IMG/VR virus record: IMGVR_UViG_3300010354_000244
Location: 1 to 36,566 of that record
Origin: a virus
Length of the DNA stretch: 36,566 bases
Direction: 5' to 3' (one strand)
The notes beneath the pieces are model-generated. The model did not search any database, had not been told where the DNA came from, and was given only the letters and a program-made list of their open reading frames with translations. Shown here in pieces: positions 7,282 through 12,721 of this stretch. The first letter of the stretch is position 1. Every line of letters begins with the position of its first letter. The translations under genes and the position numbers were made by a program.

Positions 7282-8561
7282 GGCCCTATCAGGACGACGC
7301 GGCCGACTTCCTGTTCGGGCACGACCGCGCCATGGTACTTGCGCCAGTCGGAGCGGGTAAGACCGCCATCACGCTCACGGCCATGCGCGACATGTTGCGC
7401 GGCGGGTTAGTGCGGCGCTGGCTTGTGGTCGCGCCGAAGCGTGTGTGTACGGATGTGTGGCCCGTAGAAGCGCCGAAGTGGGCACCTGACCTGACCTTGG
7501 CGCTTGCTATGGGTTCGCCCGCCAAGCGGGCGGCGGCGCTGGCCAGCGCAGCGCAAGTAATTGTCATCAACTACGACAACCTGCAATGGCTGGCGGCGCA
7601 GAAATTGGACTTCGACGGGGTGGTGTTTGACGAACTAACCAAGCTGAAAAACCCCAGCGGCGCACGGTTCAAGGCTCTGGCAAAAGTTCTTGATTGCTCA
7701 GTGCGCTGGGGTCTGACCGGCTCGTTCACCAGTAACGGTCTGGAAGATGTATTTGGGCAATGCAAGATCATCGACCAAAGTTTGTTGGGGCGCAGCAAAG
7801 GGGCGTTTCTGCAACAGTATTTCACTTGCGCCAGCTACAGCGGCCACGACGAATGGACACCCAGGCCGGGGGCGCTGGCGCAGGTCATGGAGCGCATCAA
7901 GCCCGCCACGTATGTACTAGAGCCCGGGCAGTACAAGGACAATCTGCCACCCTGTCATGTTGTCGAGGTGCGCGTTGATTTGGATGATCGAGGGCCTTAC
8001 GAGGGGATGAAAAAGGACTTTGTTGCCCAGTTTCCTGACGCCCAAGCGGTAGCTCAAAACGCGGCAGTGGTGACTCAGAAGCTGCAACAAATGGCATCCG
8101 GGTTTGTTTACACCCCTGCGCCTGTCTGGTTCAGCCGCCACAAGTTCGATGCGTTGCAGGATTTGCTGGACGAAAACCAACACGCCAACACGATTCTTGT
8201 GTACCAATTCAAGGAAGAACTAGATGAACTCAAACGGAGATACAGAAACCTTACCACGCTGGACGATGCAGACGCCGTGCAAAGATGGAACGCTGGCGAC
8301 GTTCCACTTCTGGCCGTGCACCCGAAATCCGCAGGTCACGGGCTTAACCTCCAGCACGGCGGGAATCACATGGTTTTTTTGTCCTTGCCGTGGAGTCTTG
8401 AGTTGTGGGAGCAAACCATTGGGCGATTGCATCGCTCAGGCCAAACCCGCGACGTTTGGGTCTACGCTTTGATGGGGCGCGACACGGTGGACGAGCAAAT
8501 ATGGGGCGCGTTGCGTAGTAAACGCGCTATTAGTGACGTAGCTATGGAGGCGTTAAAGTGA
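7269..8561 (+). CDS. SNF2/DEAD-type superfamily 2 helicase
   Basis: The 430-aa ATPase has motif I APVGAGKT (25-32), motif Ia-like VVAPKRV (about 53-59), motif II DELT (121-124) in place of DEAH, motif III-like LTGSF, and a C-terminal RecA lobe with VHPKSAGHGLNLQ and the motif VI sequence QTIGRLHRSGQ typical of SNF2-like proteins. It lacks accessory domains, as is usual for small phage members. It probably remodels protein-DNA complexes or forks during phage replication. Start overlaps DUF3310 and the stop overlaps the next gene by GTGA, so it sits within a tightly coupled operon. Confidence 0.92.
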   Translation: MLALRPYQDDAADFLFGHDRAMVLAPVGAGKTAITLTAMRDMLRGGLVRRWLVVAPKRVCTDVWPVEAPKWAPDLTLALAMGSPAKRAAALASAAQVIVINYDNLQWLAAQKLDFDGVVFDELTKLKNPSGARFKALAKVLDCSVRWGLTGSFTSNGLEDVFGQCKIIDQSLLGRSKGAFLQQYFTCASYSGHDEWTPRPGALAQVMERIKPATYVLEPGQYKDNLPPCHVVEVRVDLDDRGPYEGMKKDFVAQFPDAQAVAQNAAVVTQKLQQMASGFVYTPAPVWFSRHKFDALQDLLDENQHANTILVYQFKEELDELKRRYRNLTTLDDADAVQRWNAGDVPLLAVHPKSAGHGLNLQHGGNHMVFLSLPWSLELWEQTIGRLHRSGQTRDVWVYALMGRDTVDEQIWGALRSKRAISDVAMEALK

Positions 8562-8752
8562 CGCACACAATTAAAGTACTGCAGGTAAAACTCAAGGCGG
8601 CCAAGATTGAAGAGCGCCAGTGGGCCAAAGCCTACAACAGGGCCGAGCGCGGGATGCTGCGCGTCGGGAGACAGATTCAAGATTTGGAGAACAAAATTGG
8701 ACATGAGTTGGCGAAAGCTGAACAAAGACATACCTCTGATGCCCGAAGCTAA
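8558..8752 (+). CDS. small charged helical protein, 64 aa
   Basis: The gene starts with GTG overlapping the helicase TGA (GTGA). The product, beginning MTHTIKVLQVKLKAAKIEER, is rich in K, E, Q, R and A with heptad-like spacing over most of its length, which suggests a single coiled coil. No catalytic residue pattern or membrane segment is present. It overlaps the following gene by 50 nt in another frame. The family is not recognised; coupling to the helicase hints at an accessory role but that is inference. Confidence 0.65.
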   Translation: MTHTIKVLQVKLKAAKIEERQWAKAYNRAERGMLRVGRQIQDLENKIGHELAKAEQRHTSDARS

Positions 8753-8888
8753 GGTGTTGGAGCTATTGCATCAAGAAATGGCGGGAAAAAAGCGGCTCTC
8801 GATTCTTGAGCGGTTGCATCAGAGGTACACCGCGTTGCGGGCAGCGAGAGAACGAATTGAAATCATCAAAGAGGCTAAAGCACTATGA
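8703..8888 (+). CDS. small phage protein, 61 aa
   Basis: The product starts MSWRKLNKDIPLMPEAKVLE and continues as an amphipathic helix-rich chain with LERLHQRYTALRAARERIEI. Short proteins with this LxLLxxE and LERLHQRYxxLRAxRER pattern recur in beta-proteobacterial phages, without known function. The frame remains open well upstream, but the ATG at 8703 gives the typical MSWRKLN beginning; an ATG at 8739 is the alternative. The stop overlaps the next ATG (ATGA), so it belongs to the coupled accessory string. Confidence 0.65.
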   Translation: MSWRKLNKDIPLMPEAKVLELLHQEMAGKKRLSILERLHQRYTALRAARERIEIIKEAKAL

Positions 8889-9022
8889 GCAAAAAGAAAC
8901 CCAAGCAATACGAATTATTTGAATTGGATGGAAGCGGCGAATTTGAGGAAGCAATGGTGTGGCTAAAGGCCGCGATCATTGTCGCCGTGATTGGTTGCAT
9001 AGCTGCGGTGGTGTGGCAGTGA
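8885..9022 (+). CDS. small single-pass membrane protein, 45 aa
   Basis: The frame begins MSKKKPKQYELFELDGSGEF and ends in one membrane helix (about residues 26-44, WLKAAIIVAVIGCIAAVVW). The basic N-terminus followed by an acidic stretch suggests N-in topology. It shares an ATGA overlap with the preceding gene and a GTGA overlap with the following gene, so it is embedded in the operon and very likely translated despite its size. Function unknown. Confidence 0.65.
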   Translation: MSKKKPKQYELFELDGSGEFEEAMVWLKAAIIVAVIGCIAAVVWQ

Positions 9023-9399
9023 CGCGGCGAGGGTATGGGGCGACCGTCCTGGCCATCGAGATTGTCCTGAGTCAGCAAGGGCCGATGACCCGAAGCCAGA
9101 TCGAGAATGAACTAGGTGTCGGTAGAGCGCAAGTCAGTGCCGTGCTCACTCGCATGAGACGGCGCGATAAATCGGGCGTGAAGCGTATCTACATCAAGTC
9201 GTGGCAGCACACGCATGAGGGCGGCAGGAGATATCCGCGTGCGGTCTATGCCATAGGCGATAAGCCTTGCAAGCAAAAGCCCAAGTCAGACATTGCCGGC
9301 AACAAGAAGCGATACCTAGCCGGGAAGCGGGCAACGCTCAAAGCCAATTTTGTGTTTCACCTCGGCCTAACAGACCGGCAGATTGGGATTCACACCTGA
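9019..9399 (+). CDS. winged-helix DNA-binding protein
   Basis: The 126-aa protein begins MTRRGYGATVLAIEIVLSQQ with a GTG overlapping the previous stop. Residues about 20-50 (GPMTRSQIENELGVGRAQVS AVLTRMRRR read as one helix-turn-helix) match the recognition unit of winged-helix regulators, where one helix enters the groove and an RIY beta hairpin forms the wing. The C-terminal third is Lys/Arg-rich. It is the only clear transcription-factor-like protein in the early region and could act at the divergent operator at 6758-6774, which is a guess from position. It could equally be a DNA-packing or replication accessory. Confidence 0.7.
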   Translation: MTRRGYGATVLAIEIVLSQQGPMTRSQIENELGVGRAQVSAVLTRMRRRDKSGVKRIYIKSWQHTHEGGRRYPRAVYAIGDKPCKQKPKSDIAGNKKRYLAGKRATLKANFVFHLGLTDRQIGIHT

Positions 9400-9611
9400 T
9401 GGCGCGTATAGAGTGCCCCGTGTGCGGGGCGGATACCAGAGTGTATGAATCGCGGGGCAACACCCGCCGAAGAGAATGCACAAACGGACATAGATTTTTG
9501 ACCGTAGAGCAATGGCAGAAAAACCTACCCCAAAAAAGGAAACGAAGTGAGCAATTGGCTAACGCATGGAGCACCAAAGAAACCACCGGCCATGCAAGCA
9601 ACGAAGGCTAG
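9399..9611 (+). CDS. zinc-ribbon protein resembling the NrdR N-terminus, 70 aa
   Basis: The ATG overlaps the previous TGA (TGATG). The N-terminus MARIECPVCGADTRVYESRG followed by NTRRRECTNGHRFLTVE resembles the zinc ribbon of NrdR regulators: CPVC, then a basic RRRECTNGH, then RFLTVE. The four probable ligands are C6, C9, the Cys of RREC and the His of NGH. The ATP-cone domain of true NrdR is absent, so this is a stand-alone zinc ribbon probably binding nucleic acid. Such short forms are known in phages. The C-terminal third is polar and disordered. Confidence 0.75.
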   Translation: MARIECPVCGADTRVYESRGNTRRRECTNGHRFLTVEQWQKNLPQKRKRSEQLANAWSTKETTGHASNEG

Positions 9612-9618
9612 AAGGTTG

Positions 9619-9735
9619 ATGCAGTGTTACAAGTGCAACGAAACAAAACGGCCTGAATTCGGTGTGGAAATTTCAGCCGATCAATTCATGTGTAATGAGT
9701 GTTACCGGGTAACACTTTGGAGACGTAGGAAATGA
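9619..9735 (+). CDS. small zinc-ribbon protein, 38 aa
   Basis: The product MQCYKCNETKRPEFGVEISA continues with DQFMCNECYRVTLWRRRK. Two CxxC pairs (CYKC and CNEC) about 27 residues apart make a minimal zinc ribbon, followed by a basic tail. The ATG at 9619 has a GAAGG ribosome site just after the previous stop. In-frame starts at GTG 9547 and ATG 9592 would add residues over the end of the preceding gene. The stop overlaps the next ATG (ATGA). Function unknown; RNA, DNA or protein binding is possible. Confidence 0.6.
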   Translation: MQCYKCNETKRPEFGVEISADQFMCNECYRVTLWRRRK

Positions 9736-9953
9736 ATTCAATTCTTATTGTTGCGGCTGTGAAGTATGCGCTTTTGAGCCGTGATGCTTGGCTTGAGGCT
9801 CAATGTGTAGATTGGCTTGGGGCCAATTGGTACATTCTGAGCGATAGTGCTCAGACTGAGATTCGCCGTAGCATAGAGCGAGAATTTGAATCAAGCTATG
9901 AATATGCAAATAATGTATGGCGGGGAATTAGACAGATTTGGATTGGAGATTGA
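9732..9953 (+). CDS. hypothetical phage protein, 73 aa
   Basis: The product begins MNSILIVAAVKYALLSRDAW and is rich in aromatic residues with many Trp (DAWLEAQCVDWLGANWY, NVWRGIRQIWIGD). The first 15 residues are hydrophobic but the helix is short for a membrane anchor. The start overlaps the previous stop by ATGA, and the gene ends two bases before the next start. No family recognised. Confidence 0.6.
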   Translation: MNSILIVAAVKYALLSRDAWLEAQCVDWLGANWYILSDSAQTEIRRSIEREFESSYEYANNVWRGIRQIWIGD

Positions 9954-9954
9954 A

Positions 9955-10170
9955 ATGACACGCGATGAAATCATCAGCATGGCGCGGGAGGCAGACAGCT
10001 ACGCGAAGGGCCAAACGGACGATCTCCATTACGAGCGTGAGCTTCGGGATATACGCTTCGCCGCCCTTGTCGCTGGAAAAGAGCGTGAGGAATGCGCGAA
10101 GTTGGCTGCATGGATTCTAAAAATGCCTGAAAACGATGTGAGTTCTGCCATCCTAGCAAGGGGGCAATGA
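9955..10170 (+). CDS. hypothetical phage protein, 71 aa
   Basis: The product begins MTRDEIISMAREADSYAKGQ and shows the MTRxEIIxMAREAG-type opening widespread among small hypothetical phage proteins, followed by a Glu/Arg-rich helix (GKEREECAKLAAWI). That opening often belongs to proteins of phage early accessory regions. The ATG at 9955 was chosen over upstream in-frame starts because it directly follows the previous stop and has GGAG in the end of the preceding gene. The next gene starts on the base after its stop. Confidence 0.65.
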   Translation: MTRDEIISMAREADSYAKGQTDDLHYERELRDIRFAALVAGKEREECAKLAAWILKMPENDVSSAILARGQ

Positions 10171-10455
10171 ATGAAATACACACTGCAAGAACTGATGGAC
10201 ATGAAGGGCACAAGCGAGCCCGTTCGTCATGCGCTTCAAGCCATGTCAGACGAGGTTGAAGCACTGCGCCGTGACGCAGAGCGTTACCGCTGGCTGCGTC
10301 AAACAAGATTTATTTGGGGCGACTTCACCTATATAGGGCAGTCGCACAAAAAGGTTGTTGGGATTGAGTTTGGATGGCTCCCGGCAGACGCGGCAACAGG
10401 TAAACCAACAAGGGAAGACCTTGACGCTGCGATTGATGCGGCCATGAAAGCCTGA
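10171..10455 (+). CDS. hypothetical phage protein with RDAERYRWLR motif, 94 aa
   Basis: The product starts MKYTLQELMDMKGTSEPVRH and contains EVEALRRDAERYRWLRQ at about 29-45, a motif shared by many small phage proteins of unknown function, and ends in an amphipathic helix (TREDLDAAIDAAMKA). The start is immediately after the previous stop. It is the last gene before the first attC-like element, whose left arm begins about five bases after its stop, so it may mark the border of the phage-own operon. Confidence 0.65.
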   Translation: MKYTLQELMDMKGTSEPVRHALQAMSDEVEALRRDAERYRWLRQTRFIWGDFTYIGQSHKKVVGIEFGWLPADAATGKPTREDLDAAIDAAMKA

Positions 10456-10459
10456 AGCC

Positions 10460-10549
10460 CCACAACGCCTTTGAGTTAACGGGCGCGAGCGCCCAAGCAG
10501 GAGAAGGAACACATGCCGAACGAGCGTCCCGTTGAACGAATGGTTAGGC
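10460..10549 (-). repeat. attC-like site 1 (degenerate outer left arm)
   Basis: The right arm is CCCGTTGAACGAATGGTTAGGC in two pieces: inner CCCGTTGAACGA and outer GTTAGGC (10543-10549). The left arm has an eroded outer box ending in AAC (10460-10466), then TTTGAGTTAACGGGCGC. The inner arms pair as AACGGG-CGC with GCG-T-CCCGTT, leaving one bulged T, as in the other sites. The centre contains a GGGCGC/GCGCCC hairpin and an AGGAG ribosome-binding sequence followed by an ATG at 10513. Confidence 0.6.
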
Positions 10550-10572
10550 GGCGTTTTGAAAGGAAACCATGA
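10513..10572 (+). CDS. possible 19-codon leader peptide inside attC-like site 1
   Basis: MPNERPVERMVRRRFERKP is encoded from an ATG in the variable centre, through the right arm of the site, to a TGA that overlaps the start of the next gene (ATGATG at 10569-10574). AGGAG and AAGGAA lie just upstream of the ATG. The peptide is very basic and is probably translated for coupling rather than for its own function. This is an inference from signals; conservation was not tested. Confidence 0.3.
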   Translation: MPNERPVERMVRRRFERKP

Positions 10573-10844
10573 TGACAAAGACACAACGTAAATGCACTTG
10601 CCACCCTGACGACAACCCGCCGAAGCCATGCGCTCAGCGGTACGCGATGGGGGAGTGCAAGGCGTATCAATGTGGGCGCGATGACGCAATGAAATGGGCT
10701 GATGCAACATGGGCTGAGACGGTGCGCCAAACGCAAGCCGCCTATCAGGAAAAATTGGATGCCCTTGGCTTAGCGATTGTCAATGCTGGATACACATGGA
10801 CTACGGAAATGCGAGAGGCGTATGAGATGCCGCCTAACGCTTGA
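10569..10844 (+). CDS. cysteine-rich cassette protein, 91 aa
   Basis: The product begins MMTKTQRKCTCHPDDNPPKP and has CxCH, then C and CKAYQC, enough ligands for a small zinc site in the first 40 residues. The rest is helical (WAETVRQTQAAYQEKLDALG). It starts at tandem ATGs with AAAGGAAA upstream and stops at TGA 10842-10844 inside the left arm of attC-like site 2. The gene is thus bounded by attC-like repeats on both sides. Sequence style is that of a phage accessory protein; function unknown. Confidence 0.7.
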   Translation: MMTKTQRKCTCHPDDNPPKPCAQRYAMGECKAYQCGRDDAMKWADATWAETVRQTQAAYQEKLDALGLAIVNAGYTWTTEMREAYEMPPNA

Positions 10845-10888
10845 GCTAACCGGCGCCGTAAGGCGTCCGGTTGAGCGAATGGTTAGGC
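10832..10888 (-). repeat. attC-like site 2 (best preserved, 57 bp)
   Basis: Perfect outer arms GCCTAAC (10832-10838) and GTTAGGC (10882-10888) match the integron consensus RYYYAAC/GTTRRRY. An unpaired 9-nt spacer follows on each side. The inner arms AACCGGCGCC and GGCGTCCGGTT pair with a single bulged T, around a GTAA loop. The preceding gene stops inside the left arm. Confidence 0.75.
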
Positions 10889-10920
10889 ATTGCCTGTTTG
10901 ATAGCAAAGGAACTACCAAA

Positions 10921-11244
10921 ATGAGCTTGGATGTTTTGCTGACAGATGCTGATGGAGTCGAGGTTTACTCGGACAACATTACGCACAACTTAGGCAAGAT
11001 GGCGGACGAGGCAGGAATCTATGCTTGCCTGTGGCGTCCCGACGAGAACGGCATCACGCATGCAAAGCAGATCGTGGAACCGCTGGCGGCTGGGCTGGCG
11101 CTGTTGGTGGCAGATCCTGCTCGGTTTGAGAAGCTGAATGCGCCTAACGGGTGGGGCAAATGGAAGGACTTTGTGCCGTGGTGCGCTCGCTACTTGCAGG
11201 CTTGTCGCAACAACCCCGAAGCGCTGGTGCGCGTGTGCCGTTGA
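10921..11244 (+). CDS. phage accessory protein, cassette-borne, 107 aa
   Basis: The product begins MSLDVLLTDADGVEVYSDNI and contains THNLGKMADEAGIY, WRPDENGITHA and NGWGKWKDFVPWCARYL. This pattern (N-terminal D(L/V)L, ITHNLGxMAxEAGIY, WRPxExGI and NGWGxYxxFVxWVxxYL) is widespread in phage and prophage small proteins of unknown function. Start has GGAA upstream and lies 32 bases after attC-like site 2; the stop lies 9 bases before site 3. Soluble and mixed alpha/beta by composition. A recognisable phage protein inside an attC-bounded unit is notable. Confidence 0.8.
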   Translation: MSLDVLLTDADGVEVYSDNITHNLGKMADEAGIYACLWRPDENGITHAKQIVEPLAAGLALLVADPARFEKLNAPNGWGKWKDFVPWCARYLQACRNNPEALVRVCR

Positions 11245-11253
11245 ATTGCCAAT

Positions 11254-11355
11254 GCCTAACGCTTGAGCTAACCGCGCCAATGACGGCGCTACAGGAGCAT
11301 GAAGATGGAACAAAGCAACACGCCGGCATTGGTCCGGTTGAGCGAGGGGTTAGGC
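11254..11355 (-). repeat. attC-like site 3 (long centre, 102 bp)
   Basis: Outer arms GCCTAAC (11254-11260) and GTTAGGC (11349-11355) are intact. The left inner part GCTTGAGCTAACCG is identical to site 2, and the right inner part CCGGTTGAGCGA is nearly the same. The centre is about 50 nt long and carries an AGGAG sequence and the start codon of the next gene, so the right arm is translated as part of that protein. Confidence 0.7.
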
Positions 11356-11625
11356 CCCTGGGTTGAGTGCCCGCGCATGACACGTTGGGGCTCTGGCATG
11401 GTGGAGGCACTTGTTGCCGTGACCAAGGACGAGACAGCGCGTGTGATTGCGTCCGAGGATGCCGCGCCAATGGTGGCAGACGCCATTGTCTCAGCCGTGC
11501 GCAAGCCGCTGACGCTGGCGCAATGCCGGGCATTGGTGGCGCAGCACTTTGAGCATGGCGAGATGAATGGCGACGACGTGACGCTGATTCGCGCCGTGGA
11601 GCGTGCTCACGGTATTGGGGCCTAA
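11305..11625 (+). CDS. cassette-borne hypothetical protein, 106 aa
   Basis: With the ATG at 11305 (AGGAG eight bases upstream) the product begins MEQSNTPALVRLSEGLGPWV, and its first residues are encoded by the right arm of attC-like site 3. A second possible start is ATG 11377, beyond the site, giving MTRWGSGMVEALVAVTKDET. The remainder is an acidic helical protein with SEDAAPMVADAIVSAVRKPL and a C-terminal ERAHGIGA. The stop TAA (11623-11625) is inside the GCCTAAC box of the partial site 4. No family is recognised. The choice of start decides whether the attC arm is coding. Confidence 0.65.
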   Translation: MEQSNTPALVRLSEGLGPWVECPRMTRWGSGMVEALVAVTKDETARVIASEDAAPMVADAIVSAVRKPLTLAQCRALVAQHFEHGEMNGDDVTLIRAVERAHGIGA

Positions 11626-11647
11626 CGCACATTAGCAGGCGTTGAAC
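11620..11647 (-). repeat. partial attC-like site 4
   Basis: A GCCTAACGC box identical to the left end of sites 2 and 3 is followed by a diverged inner part with a GGCGT/ACGCC hairpin (about 11638-11650). No clear GTTAGGC partner is found downstream; GTTGAAC (11641-11647) fits GTTRRRY but would give a very short site. It is probably a decayed or truncated copy. The 11648-11781 stretch otherwise holds no convincing gene; a 22-codon frame at 11712-11780 ending just before the next ATG is possible but unsupported. Confidence 0.45.
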
Positions 11648-11781
11648 GCCACATAATGCACACGGCTACTAGGTAAAGCATGGACAAAGACAGGCCGAAT
11701 GCTCGGTGAGTATGCGAATGTCTCTCCCATACAATAGCCCTTGGTTGCGCTTGGGCCTGTCGCCATTCATAGGAGCATGAA

Positions 11782-11973
11782 ATGGAAAAGAAGCTTTGCA
11801 CATACTGTATGCAAACTGGCCATAGGGCCAGCCATTGCCCACATCGACCAGCTGAATGCTGCACAGAAATCGGCGCAGATGCTCAAGATGAGCCGCTCAT
11901 CCCGTCCTGGATATTGGGCGTCGCATGTGTTGCATGCTTGATCGGTTACACGCTGATGTTTTTCGTGCTCTAG
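11782..11973 (+). CDS. zinc-knuckle membrane-anchored protein, 63 aa
   Basis: The product begins MEKKLCTYCMQTGHRASHCP, a complete CCHC zinc knuckle (C-x2-C-x4-H-x4-C) as in retroviral nucleocapsid-type RNA/ssDNA binders, and ends in a membrane helix (about 42-63, SWILGVACVACLIGYTLMFF). A good AGGAG site precedes the ATG. A nucleic-acid-binding knuckle tethered to the membrane is an unusual combination. It is the last rightward gene, and its TAG shares bases with the stop of the convergent holin. Function unknown. Confidence 0.7.
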   Translation: MEKKLCTYCMQTGHRASHCPHRPAECCTEIGADAQDEPLIPSWILGVACVACLIGYTLMFFVL

Positions 11974-12335
11974 CGTTTGCGGGCGTGAAACAACGTCCGA
12001 TCACCGAACAGGTAAAAGCCAACCGCAGCGGCGAAGTTGTCCACCTCTACGCTGGATTGCCCCTGCATCTTGAGTGTGGCCCAGGTGCCAAGCACCACCA
12101 GGGCCACGGCTGGGCGCATGAGCCGTACAACCGCCTCAACCCAGGGATAAGAGGTGTTGGTGCCGCCAGCATCATTCATAGTCCTGAACAGGTCAAGATC
12201 AAGCTGCTTCATCCTGACGTATTCGTCCACATTGACTGGCTTGTAGTCGTCTTTCTGAACGAAGCGACCAATGAGCGATTTGCCCAGGTCTACGACCAGT
12301 GGGCCGAAGGCTGCAAGTACGGTTAGAGGCTCCAT
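11970..12335 (-). CDS. holin, GTA_holin_3TM-like
   Basis: The 121-aa protein begins MEPLTVLAAFGPLVVDLGKS and fits the three-membrane-segment holin family: a hydrophobic N-terminus (about 4-22), a second helix RLMRPAVALVVLGTWATL (about 71-88) and a third around FAAAVGFYLFG (about 101-111). The RP before the second helix is typical of this family. It directly follows the endolysin with a TAATG overlap. In the cell it would form the membrane lesion that releases the endolysin. An in-frame upstream extension lies over the endolysin gene and is not used. Confidence 0.8.
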   Translation of the reverse strand: MEPLTVLAAFGPLVVDLGKSLIGRFVQKDDYKPVNVDEYVRMKQLDLDLFRTMNDAGGTNTSYPWVEAVVRLMRPAVALVVLGTWATLKMQGQSSVEVDNFAAAVGFYLFGDRTLFHARKR

Positions 12336-12721
12336 TATGGGTATCTCCTGCGGTCTAGCTCGAAGTGTGGGCCATCTTTGAATGAAACCCAATCACCGCC
12401 CCACACAATCGGCACGCTTAATTCTTTGGCTGCTTGCTTCATGGCTATTGCGATGCGTGCGTATAGCGGCCAATCCCACCTCACGCCGCCAGCCACTACC
12501 GCAGCAACGTCAATTGCATGGCCGGTAATGTGCCGGCTGTTCATGGTCTTGCTTGCCCCGGCGGCCATGAGTTCCGCTTGCCGTTCTTTGGTACGCAAGC
12601 CCTCAGTTACGACAAAATCAACAGATGACAATTCCAACGCTTTACGCGCAACTGCAACGAGGTCAGGATGCACGCCGCGTAAATTACGCAGCGACCGCTC
12701 GCCAAAGTTAAACGCGGTCAT
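12335..12721 (-). CDS. endolysin, M15 family L-Ala-D-Glu-type peptidase
   Basis: The 128-aa enzyme has the VanY/M15 zinc motif SRHITGHAID (62-71; ligands H64 and D71), a substrate-side GGDWVSFKDGPHFEL with the third ligand H119, and TEGLRTKERQAEL near the N-terminus. Length and order match small phage peptidases of the T5 endolysin type, which cut the peptide stem of peptidoglycan. No signal peptide or cell-wall-binding domain is present, so export depends on the holin next to it. It overlaps its upstream neighbour by ATGA. Confidence 0.92.
   Translation of the reverse strand: MTAFNFGERSLRNLRGVHPDLVAVARKALELSSVDFVVTEGLRTKERQAELMAAGASKTMNSRHITGHAIDVAAVVAGGVRWDWPLYARIAIAMKQAAKELSVPIVWGGDWVSFKDGPHFELDRRRYP

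Larger units (their letters stand above)
10460..11650 (-). mobile_element. cassette-array-like region with four attC-like sites and no integrase
   Basis: Three genes (10569-10844, 10921-11244, 11305-11625) lie between attC-like inverted repeats at 10460-10549, 10832-10888, 11254-11355 and a partial one from 11620. The repeats share outer arms GCCTAAC/GTTAGGC, left inner sequence GCTTGAGCTAACCG and right inner sequence CCGGTTGAGCGA, but the genes between them are unrelated. This is the pattern of integron cassettes, here without an IntI gene in the window. Relative to known aadA-type sites, from memory, the canonical attC reading direction is the minus strand, so the cassettes' genes are inverted with respect to their sites. 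Confidence 0.65.

Noticed and set aside
10246-10736. Leftward frames through attC-like site 1, in the canonical cassette orientation.
   Set aside because: They cross the recombination site, have arginine/serine-rich shadow composition, and are opposite well-formed rightward genes with ribosome sites.
11622-11864. A leftward 80-aa frame ending in the GTTAGGC box of the partial site 4.
   Set aside because: The stop position is cassette-like, but there is no ribosome site and the frame overlaps the zinc-knuckle gene, which has good signals; kept only as a remote possibility.
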